Part shown: positions 8,451-17,058 of the stretch, in pieces | Numbering within the stretch: the stretch's first letter is position 1 | How the letters are laid out: each line of letters opens with the position of its first letter | Source: Fulvivirga marina | GTDB lineage: Bacteria; Bacteroidota; Bacteroidia; Cytophagales; Cyclobacteriaceae | Assembly (NCBI RefSeq): GCF_016775155.1 | Contig: NZ_JAEUGD010000031.1 | Span: 186,001 to 250,000 of the forward strand | Length of the DNA stretch: 64,000 nt | Direction of reading: 5' to 3' | Program-made: the position numbers and the translations under genes | Notes under the pieces: model-generated | Database searches by the model: none | What the model saw: only the letters and a program-made list of their open reading frames with translations | Told to the model about the DNA's origin: nothing

Positions 8451-9257
8451 ATGACCTTAACTAAAATATATGTATTTCTTTTTACCTTCTTTCTCTCACT
8501 GGGAACTCTTCATGCCCAAAACTGCAATAAGCTCTCGGCAAACGAATGGACTGAAGTACAAAGTTATGCCAATAGTATAATACCTGTGGTTTTGTACAAG
8601 CTGTACCCTGCTCCCTCCGACGATACCGAAAGACAGTCAAGGCTGGACTCTCTGAAGACTCACGATTATACGGCCTATGTGCAATTGACGAATGGGATCC
8701 GCAGCTTTATAGAAAGCACCACGCCTGATCAGCAAACCTGTTTTTACAGTGTGGCTGATAACGAGATCGTTTTAGAGTGGATCGGTTTCATCTACCGGAA
8801 AAATGCTCCGGAAAACAAGATGCTTTCCCCAGAATTTCAAAAAGGTTGGGGTATACTGGCAGAATGGAATCAGGGGGCACTCAATCCCTTTCAGGATGCA
8901 GAGGCTTACTTACTCACTCTTAAAGGTATGGCAGGATACACCTTTGCTAAAGAGCGATCAGGAGGGCACCTTCGCCTGTTAGTAGGTCCATCAATGTATT
9001 ACTCAGGCAAAGACACTCAGTTTTTGCTTACCACAAGAGCTGAAGTACGCTTAAAGGATATTCAAGCAGCCCCTGTTTCCATCGGCACTATAAAATTTAT
9101 TGCTGAGGGCAGCACCGACATTGATGGCCTATGGGTGTTTGGGCCTGGTGTAGGCGTGGAACTACCCAGTTTTGGCGTTCAGCTATTACATCAATGGCAT
9201 ACTGATGCCATTAAAAATCATCTTGAAATCGGAATTTCGTATCGATTCCTAAACTGA
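8451..9257 (+). CDS. Secreted protein of unknown function, probable outer-membrane-associated
   Basis: 268 residues with a signal peptide ending HAQ. The middle section is helical and polar. From about residue 155 onward alternating segments ('TLKGMAGYTFAKERSGGHLRLLVGPSMYY', read as short strands with turns) end in an aromatic terminus 'ISYRFLN', the type of C-terminus seen in outer-membrane beta-barrels. I do not recognise the family. The stop is seven bases before the patatin gene, so the two are probably co-transcribed and may act on the same membrane. Confidence 0.7.
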   Translation: MTLTKIYVFLFTFFLSLGTLHAQNCNKLSANEWTEVQSYANSIIPVVLYKLYPAPSDDTERQSRLDSLKTHDYTAYVQLTNGIRSFIESTTPDQQTCFYSVADNEIVLEWIGFIYRKNAPENKMLSPEFQKGWGILAEWNQGALNPFQDAEAYLLTLKGMAGYTFAKERSGGHLRLLVGPSMYYSGKDTQFLLTTRAEVRLKDIQAAPVSIGTIKFIAEGSTDIDGLWVFGPGVGVELPSFGVQLLHQWHTDAIKNHLEIGISYRFLN

Positions 9258-9264
9258 CAGAACA

Positions 9265-10167
9265 ATGAAAAGAGCTTTAATTACTAGTGGTGGTGGAGCA
9301 AAAGGAGCATTCACTGTGGGGGCACTATCCTATATGTTTGATAACAACCTGGCTGATTTTGACCTGATCAGTGGTACAAGTACAGGTTCCCTGATTGCTG
9401 CTTTTGCAGCAGCAGGAGACATCGAAACGCTGAAGGATGTATATACTAATGTCAATAACAATGATATTATTGCTACAACCAACCTTGTCCGGCAACTTCA
9501 GCAAGGCAAGCCTTATTTGTTAGACAGCTACCCTCTGGTAAAATTGATCGATGAAAAAGTTACGGATACCGTATACCAAAAAATAGTCAATGGCAATACC
9601 ATTTTATGCCTTACTGCGGTGAGTCTTCAAACCGGAGCCCCTACTATCTTTGCAACCAAAAGGATCAACATACCCGCTGGCTATCAGCTTAAAATTATCC
9701 AGAATATACAGCAGTTGAAAAACGCCATGCTTGCCAGTAGTAGCCAGGGAGGGTTTCTACCGCCGGTTACTATTGACGGAGAACAAATGATAGATGGCGG
9801 ACATAGAACGGTAGTCCCTACAGCTGCCGCTATAGCCCAAAACCCAGATGAGGTGATAGTACTTAGTAACAACCCTAAAAGTATATTCCCGGGAAACCCG
9901 AACTACACCAGTGTGGTTGATACTATTCTCAGAGTAATTTCAATCTTCATACAGGGCGTTCGTGAAAATGATTACAAATTGCTCGACGATTATGTCGCTA
10001 ATTCTATTAATAAAAAGGCCTTCTACATAGAACCCAATGCGGATCTGGATGAGCAAAACCCAACAGGGCTGAGGTTTGACAAGTTCCTGATGACACAATG
10101 GAGAAGTCAGGGGGAAATAAAAGCAAAACAGGTTCTTTCTGCGGCTGGTGTTCCCGGTGGCGCATAA
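9265..10167 (+). CDS. Patatin-like phospholipase
   Basis: 300 residues. The patatin hallmarks are complete: glycine-rich oxyanion loop 'SGGGAKGAFTVG' at residues 8-19, nucleophile elbow 'GTSTG' with Ser39, and the dyad Asp177 in 'MIDGGH'. The family hydrolyses acyl esters of phospholipids. There is no signal peptide, so it is cytoplasmic or secreted by another route. It lies seven bases after the secreted-protein gene and ends before a stable hairpin, making a two-gene operon. Substrate range is not predictable from sequence. Confidence 0.93.
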   Translation: MKRALITSGGGAKGAFTVGALSYMFDNNLADFDLISGTSTGSLIAAFAAAGDIETLKDVYTNVNNNDIIATTNLVRQLQQGKPYLLDSYPLVKLIDEKVTDTVYQKIVNGNTILCLTAVSLQTGAPTIFATKRINIPAGYQLKIIQNIQQLKNAMLASSSQGGFLPPVTIDGEQMIDGGHRTVVPTAAAIAQNPDEVIVLSNNPKSIFPGNPNYTSVVDTILRVISIFIQGVRENDYKLLDDYVANSINKKAFYIEPNADLDEQNPTGLRFDKFLMTQWRSQGEIKAKQVLSAAGVPGGA

Positions 10168-10175
10168 TTGCGGGC

Positions 10176-10236
10176 TGTCAGGGGATAGTCTATGGGAGGT
10201 CTTTAGCGAACACTCCCCATGTTCTATCCCCCGACA
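10176..10236 (+). terminator. Long hairpin after the patatin gene
   Basis: TGTCAGGGGATAG at 10176-10188 pairs with CTATCCCCCGACA at 10224-10236 (12 of 13 positions). An inner GGGAG/CTCCC stem sits between them. No T-run follows, so it is either a factor-dependent terminator or an RNA-stabilising 3' structure. Confidence 0.5.
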
Positions 10237-10330
10237 GAACATCAACCATTCAGTTTCTTGTTTTTCATGGTTCGGCCGGTTTATCGATTAACAATATTTG
10301 CAGATGAATAGGGGAAGGTCAGGAAACAAC

Positions 10331-12211
10331 TCACGCTTCCTGAGGTGAACCGGATTTGCTAATTCCCATCTTTTTAAGCACAAAATCAATAGACCCCACA
10401 CCCAGGTAGCCTCCTATAAGACTGATAACAAATACACTAAAAGCATTGAGCAGAAAGTCCGGTGCATAATCAATAATATCAAAGACGATAATAGTCCAAT
10501 ACAGCACCATACCTGTAAACAATCCCGTAAAGATTCTCCACTTTTTTGTCTTATTCCCTTCGTGAAAATAAGATATGAATCCTCCTACAAGACCTCCAAC
10601 TATGCTGGCGATTATGATGAGAATTGGCCAGGTCACAATTACCGTATTGTTATTGGTGTATAGATTACTGGAAACGGCTCGTACTTTTACCGTACCAATA
10701 AAGCTTTTAGGAGCAAACTCCGCCTTGCTTTCGAAGTGGTCGGGCATAATAGTAAAGCTCTGAGGGGTGACCTCCCCACCCCCTTCGCTGATCTCAAGAC
10801 TGACCTGCCATGGGGTCTTTACAGTAAGCGCCGCACTATCTTCGTCCAATAACCTCACCAGTATGTCAGACTTTTCAAGAAAGTGGATGGAAGGCGGGCT
10901 GCTTATACACTGAATATATGTGACCGGTGGTACAAAGTGAATCTTAACATTGTTCACCACTTCTATATCTGGTGTGGCTATAATTTGCAACTCTACATCT
11001 TCCTGATCTTTACTGACCAGTTTCAGAATACCCGGCTCCTCCCCCTTTACCACCAGTTGCTGTGGGTGTACACTTCCATAACTAGGAATAATATTTAGCC
11101 TGACTCCATCGGGATACAAGCTCGCCTCATCAAAAAGAAACAGACTTATTTCTGCACTGTCTTTGCCATTAGCCTTAAAACTGCGACTCTGAGCAAAAGC
11201 TTTGATATAAGATTGGTTACCCGGTTGATACATGGCCAGACGCACTTGAAAATCGTCATATTTATTAATAATGAGGCTGCCGTAACGCGGCGTAACTTTT
11301 AGAAACAAAGAGCCGGAATAAAGCTCTGGGTGAACAGCAGTCAACTCTAGTATACCTGCATTCTTAAGAATAATTGAAGTATGTAGCATAGACTGTCCTT
11401 TGTTAAAATGTACACTTTTGATCTTATGGTCCTTCTTGATGGTGTTGAGCAATTCCACATCCAATTCTTTTGGAGCACCTGCAGGTTGGTTATTATCATT
11501 AACAAGTTCTATAGAAATATGTAAAGTATCCCCCACCTGCGCCAAACGCTTCTCCCTTTGGAGATGAACCAAAATCTTGGTAGGTATGCGCCTTTTAATA
11601 CTCATGAGCGAATCCTGCCTTAACTTTATCTTCTCCGGAAGGCCGATTTCTTTTACATCTTGTTGCTGTACCTGTTGCTGTGCAAGGTCATTATCCTCTA
11701 TATCTGCAACGATACGAAACCCTAATGCCGGCTCACCTTCTGAAGTTTTGTTTCCAGGCTTACTGGTCATCACCATTTGATTTTCCTCATAATTCATAGT
11801 AACAGGCAAGCGTACTTCTTTTGTGACAACTGAATCATCATACTCATACCGCCCCAAAAGGGTATGTGTGGAGCCCTCCTCAGAGTCTTCCGATTCTTCA
11901 ACACGCTCTATTTTAAACTTATTAGGAAGTTTTTGCTTTATTGATGACTGAGTGGCCTGATATTGCAAAGTATCTACTTTTGATGGATTCAGGTTGATAT
12001 ATCCTCCGGCTAGCTTACCCTCCTTGAAATTAAAACTGCCATCTTCAACGCCTATCACTCCGTAGCTGGCGGAATCTTCACCAAACCAAATCCCTTCACT
12101 GACCTGCTCATCAATCTTTACATCCACCTCATCCGTTCTTTTAGAATCGCTGCATCCAGCAACTAAAATGAGTATAATCAAAAAAATATAGATTGGGGTT
12201 TTGGTTTTCAT
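10331..12211 (-). CDS. Lipoprotein with beta-rich middle and C-terminal membrane helices, unknown function
   Basis: 626 residues. The N-terminal signal ends in the lipobox LVAGC (Cys20), followed by acidic residues. About 450 residues of beta-rich, Ig-like sequence follow, with conserved-looking 'LLDEDSAAL' and 'PPVTYIQC' segments. The last ~110 residues hold three predicted membrane helices ('ILIIIASIVGGLVGGFISY', 'FTGMVLYWTIIVFDII', 'FVISLIGGYLGVG'). Lipid anchoring plus C-terminal transmembrane helices implies an inner-membrane protein with a large periplasmic part rather than an outer-membrane lipoprotein. Not recognised; monocistronic and convergent with the patatin operon. Confidence 0.75.
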   Translation of the reverse strand: MKTKTPIYIFLIILILVAGCSDSKRTDEVDVKIDEQVSEGIWFGEDSASYGVIGVEDGSFNFKEGKLAGGYINLNPSKVDTLQYQATQSSIKQKLPNKFKIERVEESEDSEEGSTHTLLGRYEYDDSVVTKEVRLPVTMNYEENQMVMTSKPGNKTSEGEPALGFRIVADIEDNDLAQQQVQQQDVKEIGLPEKIKLRQDSLMSIKRRIPTKILVHLQREKRLAQVGDTLHISIELVNDNNQPAGAPKELDVELLNTIKKDHKIKSVHFNKGQSMLHTSIILKNAGILELTAVHPELYSGSLFLKVTPRYGSLIINKYDDFQVRLAMYQPGNQSYIKAFAQSRSFKANGKDSAEISLFLFDEASLYPDGVRLNIIPSYGSVHPQQLVVKGEEPGILKLVSKDQEDVELQIIATPDIEVVNNVKIHFVPPVTYIQCISSPPSIHFLEKSDILVRLLDEDSAALTVKTPWQVSLEISEGGGEVTPQSFTIMPDHFESKAEFAPKSFIGTVKVRAVSSNLYTNNNTVIVTWPILIIIASIVGGLVGGFISYFHEGNKTKKWRIFTGLFTGMVLYWTIIVFDIIDYAPDFLLNAFSVFVISLIGGYLGVGSIDFVLKKMGISKSGSPQEA

Positions 12212-12385
12212 AGTCTGTACTCTAATTGTAATTCAAGCTAATGAATTCTTTTTTAATTTAAATCAATCACTGAGGTAAAATTACATCATGAATAGAATCA
12301 ACAACACTTTTCTCCCCAATGGCTAACCACTAAAGAAATAGCTGAATCCCTAAACAATACCACCCCCTTTTCGTATTTTGATGGT

Positions 12386-13561
12386 ATGAAACCCATTGAA
12401 ACTCTTTCAAAAGCTAAAGCCAAAAATCTTATTATTCATTCACAACTATTTCCACATGCCGGGTCAAGTTCCCTCGACGTAATTCGTCAGCTCGGTTATG
12501 TTCAAATAGATACCCTGGCAGTAGCAGAAAGAGCTCATCACCATATATTTCACACCCGAAATACACAATATCAGAAAGACGAACTGATGGAAATGTTAAG
12601 AGGGAAACAGATTTTTGAATACTGGAGCCACGCGGCCTCCTATTTACCTATAGAGGATTACCGTTACAGTCTGATAAGAAAACAGGAATTTGCTGATGGG
12701 AAATCGCACTGGTTTCGTCAAAACAAGAAAATGATAGCCTATGTGCTGGACAGAATAAAAGCAGAAGGGCCGTTGCAATCCAAAGATTTTAAAGATCCCA
12801 GCCATAACTCAGGTGCCTGGTACAAATGGAAACCTGCCAAAGTTGCACTGGAGCAGCTTTTTATGGAGGGAAAACTCATGGTAGCTGAAAGGGTTAATTT
12901 TCAAAAGGTTTATGATCTGACCGAACGGATACTTCCTGCTCATGTAGATACATCCATGCCATCGAAACAGGAATTTCATGAGTATCTGATCATAAGAACA
13001 CTCACTGCGCAGGGGATTGCAACCCTAACCGAGATCACTTACTTGCGCAAGGGACTTAAAAGCCATATTGAAAAGGCCTTAAAAAAACTGATAAGTGAAG
13101 GGAAAGTGAAGGCTGTCAGCATTGAAGGCATTGATCAGACATACTTTGTCCTGGCAGGGCAGGGTGCCTATGAGACTAATAATGCTGCACATATTTTGTC
13201 TCCATTCGATAACCTCATTATTCAAAGGAAACGAGCTCAGGAAATTTTTGACTTCAATTATCAATTGGAATGTTACGTACCTGAAAAAAAGCGCAAGTTC
13301 GGATACTACTGCCTTCCCATCCTATACAAAGACCAGCTTGTTGGCAAATTTGACCCTAAGGCTGATCGCACAACCGGCATTTTCACAGTCAAGTCTTTTT
13401 GGCTTGAAGCTAATTTTGAGCCAGACGAGGATTTCACTCATGCCTTTGCTCAAAGTCTAGGTCGGTTTGTAAGTTTTTGTGGCTGCAGAAAATTGAAAAT
13501 ACTTAAATCGAGGAATAACCCGGTATTAAAGGAAATAGAAAAAAGGGTAAATTCAAGATAG
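12386..13561 (+). CDS. YcaQ/AlkX-family winged-helix DNA glycosylase (HTH_42)
   Basis: 391 residues, the usual length for the family. The N-terminus carries the signature 'LGYVQIDTLAVAERAHHHI', whose Q-hydrophobic-D (QID) motif is the catalytic element described for the YcaQ/AlkX branch. The next segment 'EYWSHAASYLPIEDY' is the conserved SHAxxxLP region. Winged-helix repeats follow, for example 'AQGIATLTEITYLRKGL'. These enzymes excise alkylated bases and can unhook interstrand crosslinks. The C-terminal 'DPKADRTTG' segment is also conserved. Gene order gives no further hint; it is transcribed alone. Confidence 0.88.
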   Translation: MKPIETLSKAKAKNLIIHSQLFPHAGSSSLDVIRQLGYVQIDTLAVAERAHHHIFHTRNTQYQKDELMEMLRGKQIFEYWSHAASYLPIEDYRYSLIRKQEFADGKSHWFRQNKKMIAYVLDRIKAEGPLQSKDFKDPSHNSGAWYKWKPAKVALEQLFMEGKLMVAERVNFQKVYDLTERILPAHVDTSMPSKQEFHEYLIIRTLTAQGIATLTEITYLRKGLKSHIEKALKKLISEGKVKAVSIEGIDQTYFVLAGQGAYETNNAAHILSPFDNLIIQRKRAQEIFDFNYQLECYVPEKKRKFGYYCLPILYKDQLVGKFDPKADRTTGIFTVKSFWLEANFEPDEDFTHAFAQSLGRFVSFCGCRKLKILKSRNNPVLKEIEKRVNSR

Positions 13562-13612
13562 ATAAATAGCCTTCAGATTTACCGACAGGATCTTTTTATG
13601 CTAAATTGAAAA

Positions 13613-14266
13613 ATGAATTGCATCAAGTGTAACGCGGAAGTTCCTGAAAGAAACATCAATATTCACGAGGACATTGTAATCTGCGATGCGTGTGGTATAA
13701 AATTCAGCCCATCTGATACGGTTAAGAACTATTCAAAAGGTCCTGTTGACTTAACCAATCCTCCAAAAGGAATTAAGGTCACAAAAACGGCAGGTAATCT
13801 TATGGTCATTATCAACATCCGCTCATGGACATCTGTATTTTGGATATTCTTCTCAGCAATACTCTCTGTTGTCTTTGTCCTACTCACTATGACATTCAAG
13901 ATGTCCGAAATGGCCTTACATATAATTGGAGTAGCTGTTGCATTGATCTTTGTCTGGGTACAAACACTTTTAAAAATGTTCGGGAGAATTGAACTCAAAT
14001 TCGACAACCATATCGGGCATTTTTTTATTGGAGTTGGAAATTTGGGGTTGAAAAAGAGCTTTCTATGGCGGGACATTCGCTCTATGGAGGATGAGTTACT
14101 CCAGCGCAAGCGTCTTTTAGATTTAGATGGTGAATTTGCTTCACGAACCCTGGTTCTGCGTGGTATAAAAAACATTTCTTTTATGGTAGCATTGAATCAG
14201 GATAAAAGAAATTATTTAAAGACCCTGATATTACCTTTTATAATTAACGCAAAGGATAGGGAGTAA
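13613..14266 (+). CDS. Membrane protein with N-terminal zinc-ribbon-like motif
   Basis: 217 residues. Two CxxC pairs at the N-terminus ('CIKC' and 'CDAC', about 20 residues apart) form a likely zinc ribbon. Two adjacent membrane helices lie at about residues 72-115 ('WIFFSAILSVVFVLLTMTF', 'IIGVAVALIFVWVQTLL'). The C-terminal 100 residues are probably cytoplasmic. The pattern matches many uncharacterised Bacteroidota zinc-ribbon membrane proteins; no function can be named. It begins about 50 bases after the glycosylase gene. Confidence 0.7.
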   Translation: MNCIKCNAEVPERNINIHEDIVICDACGIKFSPSDTVKNYSKGPVDLTNPPKGIKVTKTAGNLMVIINIRSWTSVFWIFFSAILSVVFVLLTMTFKMSEMALHIIGVAVALIFVWVQTLLKMFGRIELKFDNHIGHFFIGVGNLGLKKSFLWRDIRSMEDELLQRKRLLDLDGEFASRTLVLRGIKNISFMVALNQDKRNYLKTLILPFIINAKDRE

Positions 14267-14376
14267 TGGGAAGTATTTTTCGGAATGAAGCTAAAAAAAG
14301 GGTGCGAACAAGTACTTAAACTAAACGTTAAATCTACATAAAACAATTTTACGGCCGTCCGCACCCAATCTTTTAA

Positions 14377-14919
14377 TTAGCCTAGAATAAGCTGTACATT
14401 CAAATCAAGCCTGATCTGGTCGCCAACCACTATGCTCCCTGCCTCAGTTACTGCGCTCCATTTCAGTCCAAAATCTTTTCTGTTTATTTTTCCGGTGATC
14501 TCAAAGCCTGCTTTGGTATTGCCATACGGATCAACAGCCTGTCCATTAAACAATACGTCCAACTCCACTTCCTTTGTAATATCCCTGATGGTCAAATAGC
14601 CTTTTAGCTTGTATTCATCTTCCCCCTGCTTCACAAATGAAGATGAGATAAACTTAAGCTCAGGATATTCTGCCGCATTGAAGAAATCATCAGATTTCAA
14701 ATGGGCATCTCTGTCGCTGTTTTTAGTATTTACGCTATCAATACCAGCGCTAAACTCTATTTCAGCATCACTGAAGTCATCATTTTCAGATTTTACAGTA
14801 CCCGAAAATTCATCAAATGAACCGGTAACCGTTGAAACCATCATGTGTTTTACTTTAAAATGAATTTCAGAGTGAGTAGGATCTATTGTCCAGGTTTTAA
14901 CTAATTGTGTCGTTTCCAT
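14377..14919 (-). CDS. YceI-family lipocalin-like protein
   Basis: 180 residues covering one YceI domain: 'WTIDPTHSEIHFKVKHMMVSTVTGSF' start, 'FFNAAEYPELKFIS' centre and 'ITGKINRKDFGLKW' near the end. YceI proteins bind polyisoprenoid or other amphiphilic molecules in a beta-barrel. This copy has no signal peptide, so it is probably cytoplasmic, unlike the E. coli periplasmic form. It follows the pirin gene by about 40 bases and is probably co-transcribed with it. Confidence 0.92.
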   Translation of the reverse strand: METTQLVKTWTIDPTHSEIHFKVKHMMVSTVTGSFDEFSGTVKSENDDFSDAEIEFSAGIDSVNTKNSDRDAHLKSDDFFNAAEYPELKFISSSFVKQGEDEYKLKGYLTIRDITKEVELDVLFNGQAVDPYGNTKAGFEITGKINRKDFGLKWSAVTEAGSIVVGDQIRLDLNVQLILG

Positions 14920-14960
14920 TTTTGATAATATTAAGTGATAATATTGATTACTTTAAAAAT

Positions 14961-15821
14961 TTATTCTTCGATCATAGGTACCTCCATCAGCAGCACCCTG
15001 GCATCACTGTCGGCGGTTATGGTCAGCTGTTCTATATCTGTCAGCCCAAAGCCATCCCGTCTGTTCAGAGCCTGGCCATTGATGGTCACATCTCCTTCAA
15101 TCACAAAGGCGTATACTCCGTTTCCAGCTTTTTTAATTGTATAGGTGTCTTGCTTGCCGGCCTCAAAATCGCCCAGATGAAACCAGGCATCCTGATGGAT
15201 CCACACCCCCTGATCATCAGGGTTGGGAGATAATATTTGGTAGAACTGATTCTTCTTTTTCAGATCGGCAATGGATATCTGATCATAGCGGGGTTTCACG
15301 TCTTCCTGATTAGGGAATACCCAAATCTGAAAGAATTTCACTTCCTTATCCTTGTTTTTATTGTATTCACTATGGATGATTCCTGTCCCGGCACTCATCA
15401 CCTGCACATCTCCTTCTTTGATCACCGTAACATTGCCCATGCTGTCTTTATGCTCCAGGTCGCCCTCTAGCGGTATAGAGATGATCTCCATGTTTTGGTG
15501 TGGGTGCGAGCCAAAGCCCTGTCCTCCGGCAACCTGATCATCATTTAAAACCCGAAGCGCGCCAAACTGCATTCTTGTAGGGTCAAAGTAATTAGCAAAG
15601 CTGAAAGTGTGACGTGATAAAAGCCATCCATGGTTTGCATATCCTCTGGTATCAGCTTTGTGTAATACGGTTTTCATTGTGTTCTCCTTCTTGTTTGGTA
15701 AATGATTGAAGCCAACTTGCTTTGTGCGCTGGTCTTCCTTAGATGAATTCGAAAAGACTTTTGTGAGACCCAGTGATATGGAGCCTAAAGCCAGTGTTGA
15801 TATAAACTTTTTTCGTTTCAT
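14961..15821 (-). CDS. Pirin-family bicupin, possibly with an export signal
   Basis: 286 residues. From residue about 49 ('MKTVLHKADTRGYANHGW') it is a standard pirin. The N-terminal cupin holds metal ligands in 'GSHPHQNMEI' and 'GTGIIHSEYN', and a shorter second cupin follows. Pirins bind Fe(II) and act as redox-dependent regulators or quercetinases. The first 48 residues begin MKRKKFISTLALGS, a basic/hydrophobic start like a Tat- or Sec-type signal. A second good start at 15677 is preceded by AAGGAG, so the cytoplasmic form may be the main product. Upstream is an AraC regulator and downstream is YceI. Confidence 0.88.
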   Translation of the reverse strand: MKRKKFISTLALGSISLGLTKVFSNSSKEDQRTKQVGFNHLPNKKENTMKTVLHKADTRGYANHGWLLSRHTFSFANYFDPTRMQFGALRVLNDDQVAGGQGFGSHPHQNMEIISIPLEGDLEHKDSMGNVTVIKEGDVQVMSAGTGIIHSEYNKNKDKEVKFFQIWVFPNQEDVKPRYDQISIADLKKKNQFYQILSPNPDDQGVWIHQDAWFHLGDFEAGKQDTYTIKKAGNGVYAFVIEGDVTINGQALNRRDGFGLTDIEQLTITADSDARVLLMEVPMIEE

Positions 15822-16005
15822 CCTTTTTTTGTTTTGTTCTAATAGATAAAACGGAAGGAAGACCGAGCAGGGTATTACAAAAATGTCGGGTTGGACTATA
15901 GAAATGTCGGGAATTACGGCTTTGGAAGGTTTTGTAACGGTGATCGGTGGTTGGTAAGTGGTAAGCGGTGGGGTCTTCCAAACATCCCTTTGAGGGGACT
16001 GACCA

Positions 16006-16021
16006 CCTCCCTCAAGGGAGG
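16006..16021. repeat. Short palindrome of the CCTCCCT/AGGGAGG type
   Basis: A perfect 7-bp inverted repeat with a 2-base loop. It sits in a gene-free 240-base stretch (15822-16060) that also holds a related CCCTTTGAGGGG palindrome at about 15987-15998. Such CCTCC..GGAGG palindromes commonly recur between Bacteroidota genes; function unknown. Confidence 0.45.
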
Positions 16022-16060
16022 ATTTGAGGAGTACAAAATTACCCCTGACTTTGGGCTTGT

Positions 16061-16945
16061 TTAGGAATTACTAATGGTATACTGCTTTCTGAATTCCAGT
16101 GGTGTGAGGCCGACTTTCTTCTTAAAGAAGGAATTGAAATGCAAAGGCTCTTTAAACCCCAACGTGATGGCAATTTGCTTCACGGTTTCATGAGTATGTA
16201 TGAGCAGTCTCTTGGCCTCACTAATAATTCTGTCAATAATGTAGTCTTTAGCCGTACAGCCAATGGTATTTTTCACTACCTGGTTTAAGTGTTTTGGAGT
16301 TAGAAAAAGTAAACCGGCATACTCTGAAACTTTATGGAGCTTACGAAAATTCTTTTCCACCATCTTTCGAAAGTCAATGAGAACACAGGAGGTAGCAGAA
16401 ACTTCCGGAGGCTGGCTCTTTTCACACAGACTTACACATTCAATTAAAAATAACTTTAGCCATGCCCCTACAGCCTCTTCTTTGTAGGCATTTTCTTCTT
16501 TATAGGATACATAAAGTGATTTAATAATCACCTCCAATGTTGCTCTTGTTTTATCATCGAGGTAGATAGGAGGGCTATCGCTATAACTTTTAAAAAGGTT
16601 AATCTTAAGAATGAAGTCTTGCGATATTCCACTGGCACTAAGAAAATCGGCAGAGAAAGTGATCACCCAACCTTGCGGTCGTTTGGGCGTATGGACCTGG
16701 TGGATCTGTCCGGGGCTAATAAAGAATACCTGATTATCTTCAATATCATAGGTATTAAAGTCTATCAGGTGAAAGCCATTCCCATGCTGCACCCAAACTA
16801 TAGTGTAAAAATCATGACGGTGAGGCTCCGTAGTTTTCCCCTCAGTATTGTCAAAGATAGTTTCCATCTTATCGATGTTAAAAAACCGATTGGGATGCTC
16901 TTCATTCTGAAGATGATAGACTTTTATTAAGGGGCTTTCTTTCAT
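16061..16945 (-). CDS. AraC-family transcriptional regulator
   Basis: 294 residues. An N-terminal cupin-like sensor domain ('PHRHDFYTIVWVQHGNGFHLI', 'QVFFISPGQIHQVH') is followed by a C-terminal AraC double HTH: 'DYIIDRIISEAKRLLIHT' and 'IAITLGFKEPLHFNSFFKKKVGLTPLEFRKQ'. It is upstream of and in the same direction as the pirin-YceI pair, with about 240 bases between. It is therefore a plausible but unproven regulator of that pair. No obvious operator was found. Confidence 0.92.
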   Translation of the reverse strand: MKESPLIKVYHLQNEEHPNRFFNIDKMETIFDNTEGKTTEPHRHDFYTIVWVQHGNGFHLIDFNTYDIEDNQVFFISPGQIHQVHTPKRPQGWVITFSADFLSASGISQDFILKINLFKSYSDSPPIYLDDKTRATLEVIIKSLYVSYKEENAYKEEAVGAWLKLFLIECVSLCEKSQPPEVSATSCVLIDFRKMVEKNFRKLHKVSEYAGLLFLTPKHLNQVVKNTIGCTAKDYIIDRIISEAKRLLIHTHETVKQIAITLGFKEPLHFNSFFKKKVGLTPLEFRKQYTISNS

Positions 16946-16994
16946 TACTTAATAAAGGTAATTGATTAAGGCCTGATTGAAAACAACCTCATTA

Positions 16995-17023
16995 AAAAAG
17001 CCCGGAACTCAAATTCCGGGCTC
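16995..17023 (-). terminator. Rho-independent terminator of the TetR-SDR-thiolase unit
   Basis: On the minus strand AGCCCGGAA pairs with TTCCGGGCT (9 bp, 6-base loop), followed directly by six T residues. It lies 36 bases after the thiolase stop codon. Confidence 0.85.
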
Positions 17024-17058
17024 ATCATAAAAATTACTTAATAGCCACACCCAGCCTA

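Noticed and set aside
14297-14367. Bidirectional terminator between the zinc-ribbon protein and YceI genes (GGGTGCG / CGCACCC)
   Set aside because: The arms are 7 bp with a loop of more than 50 bases, too weak to call.
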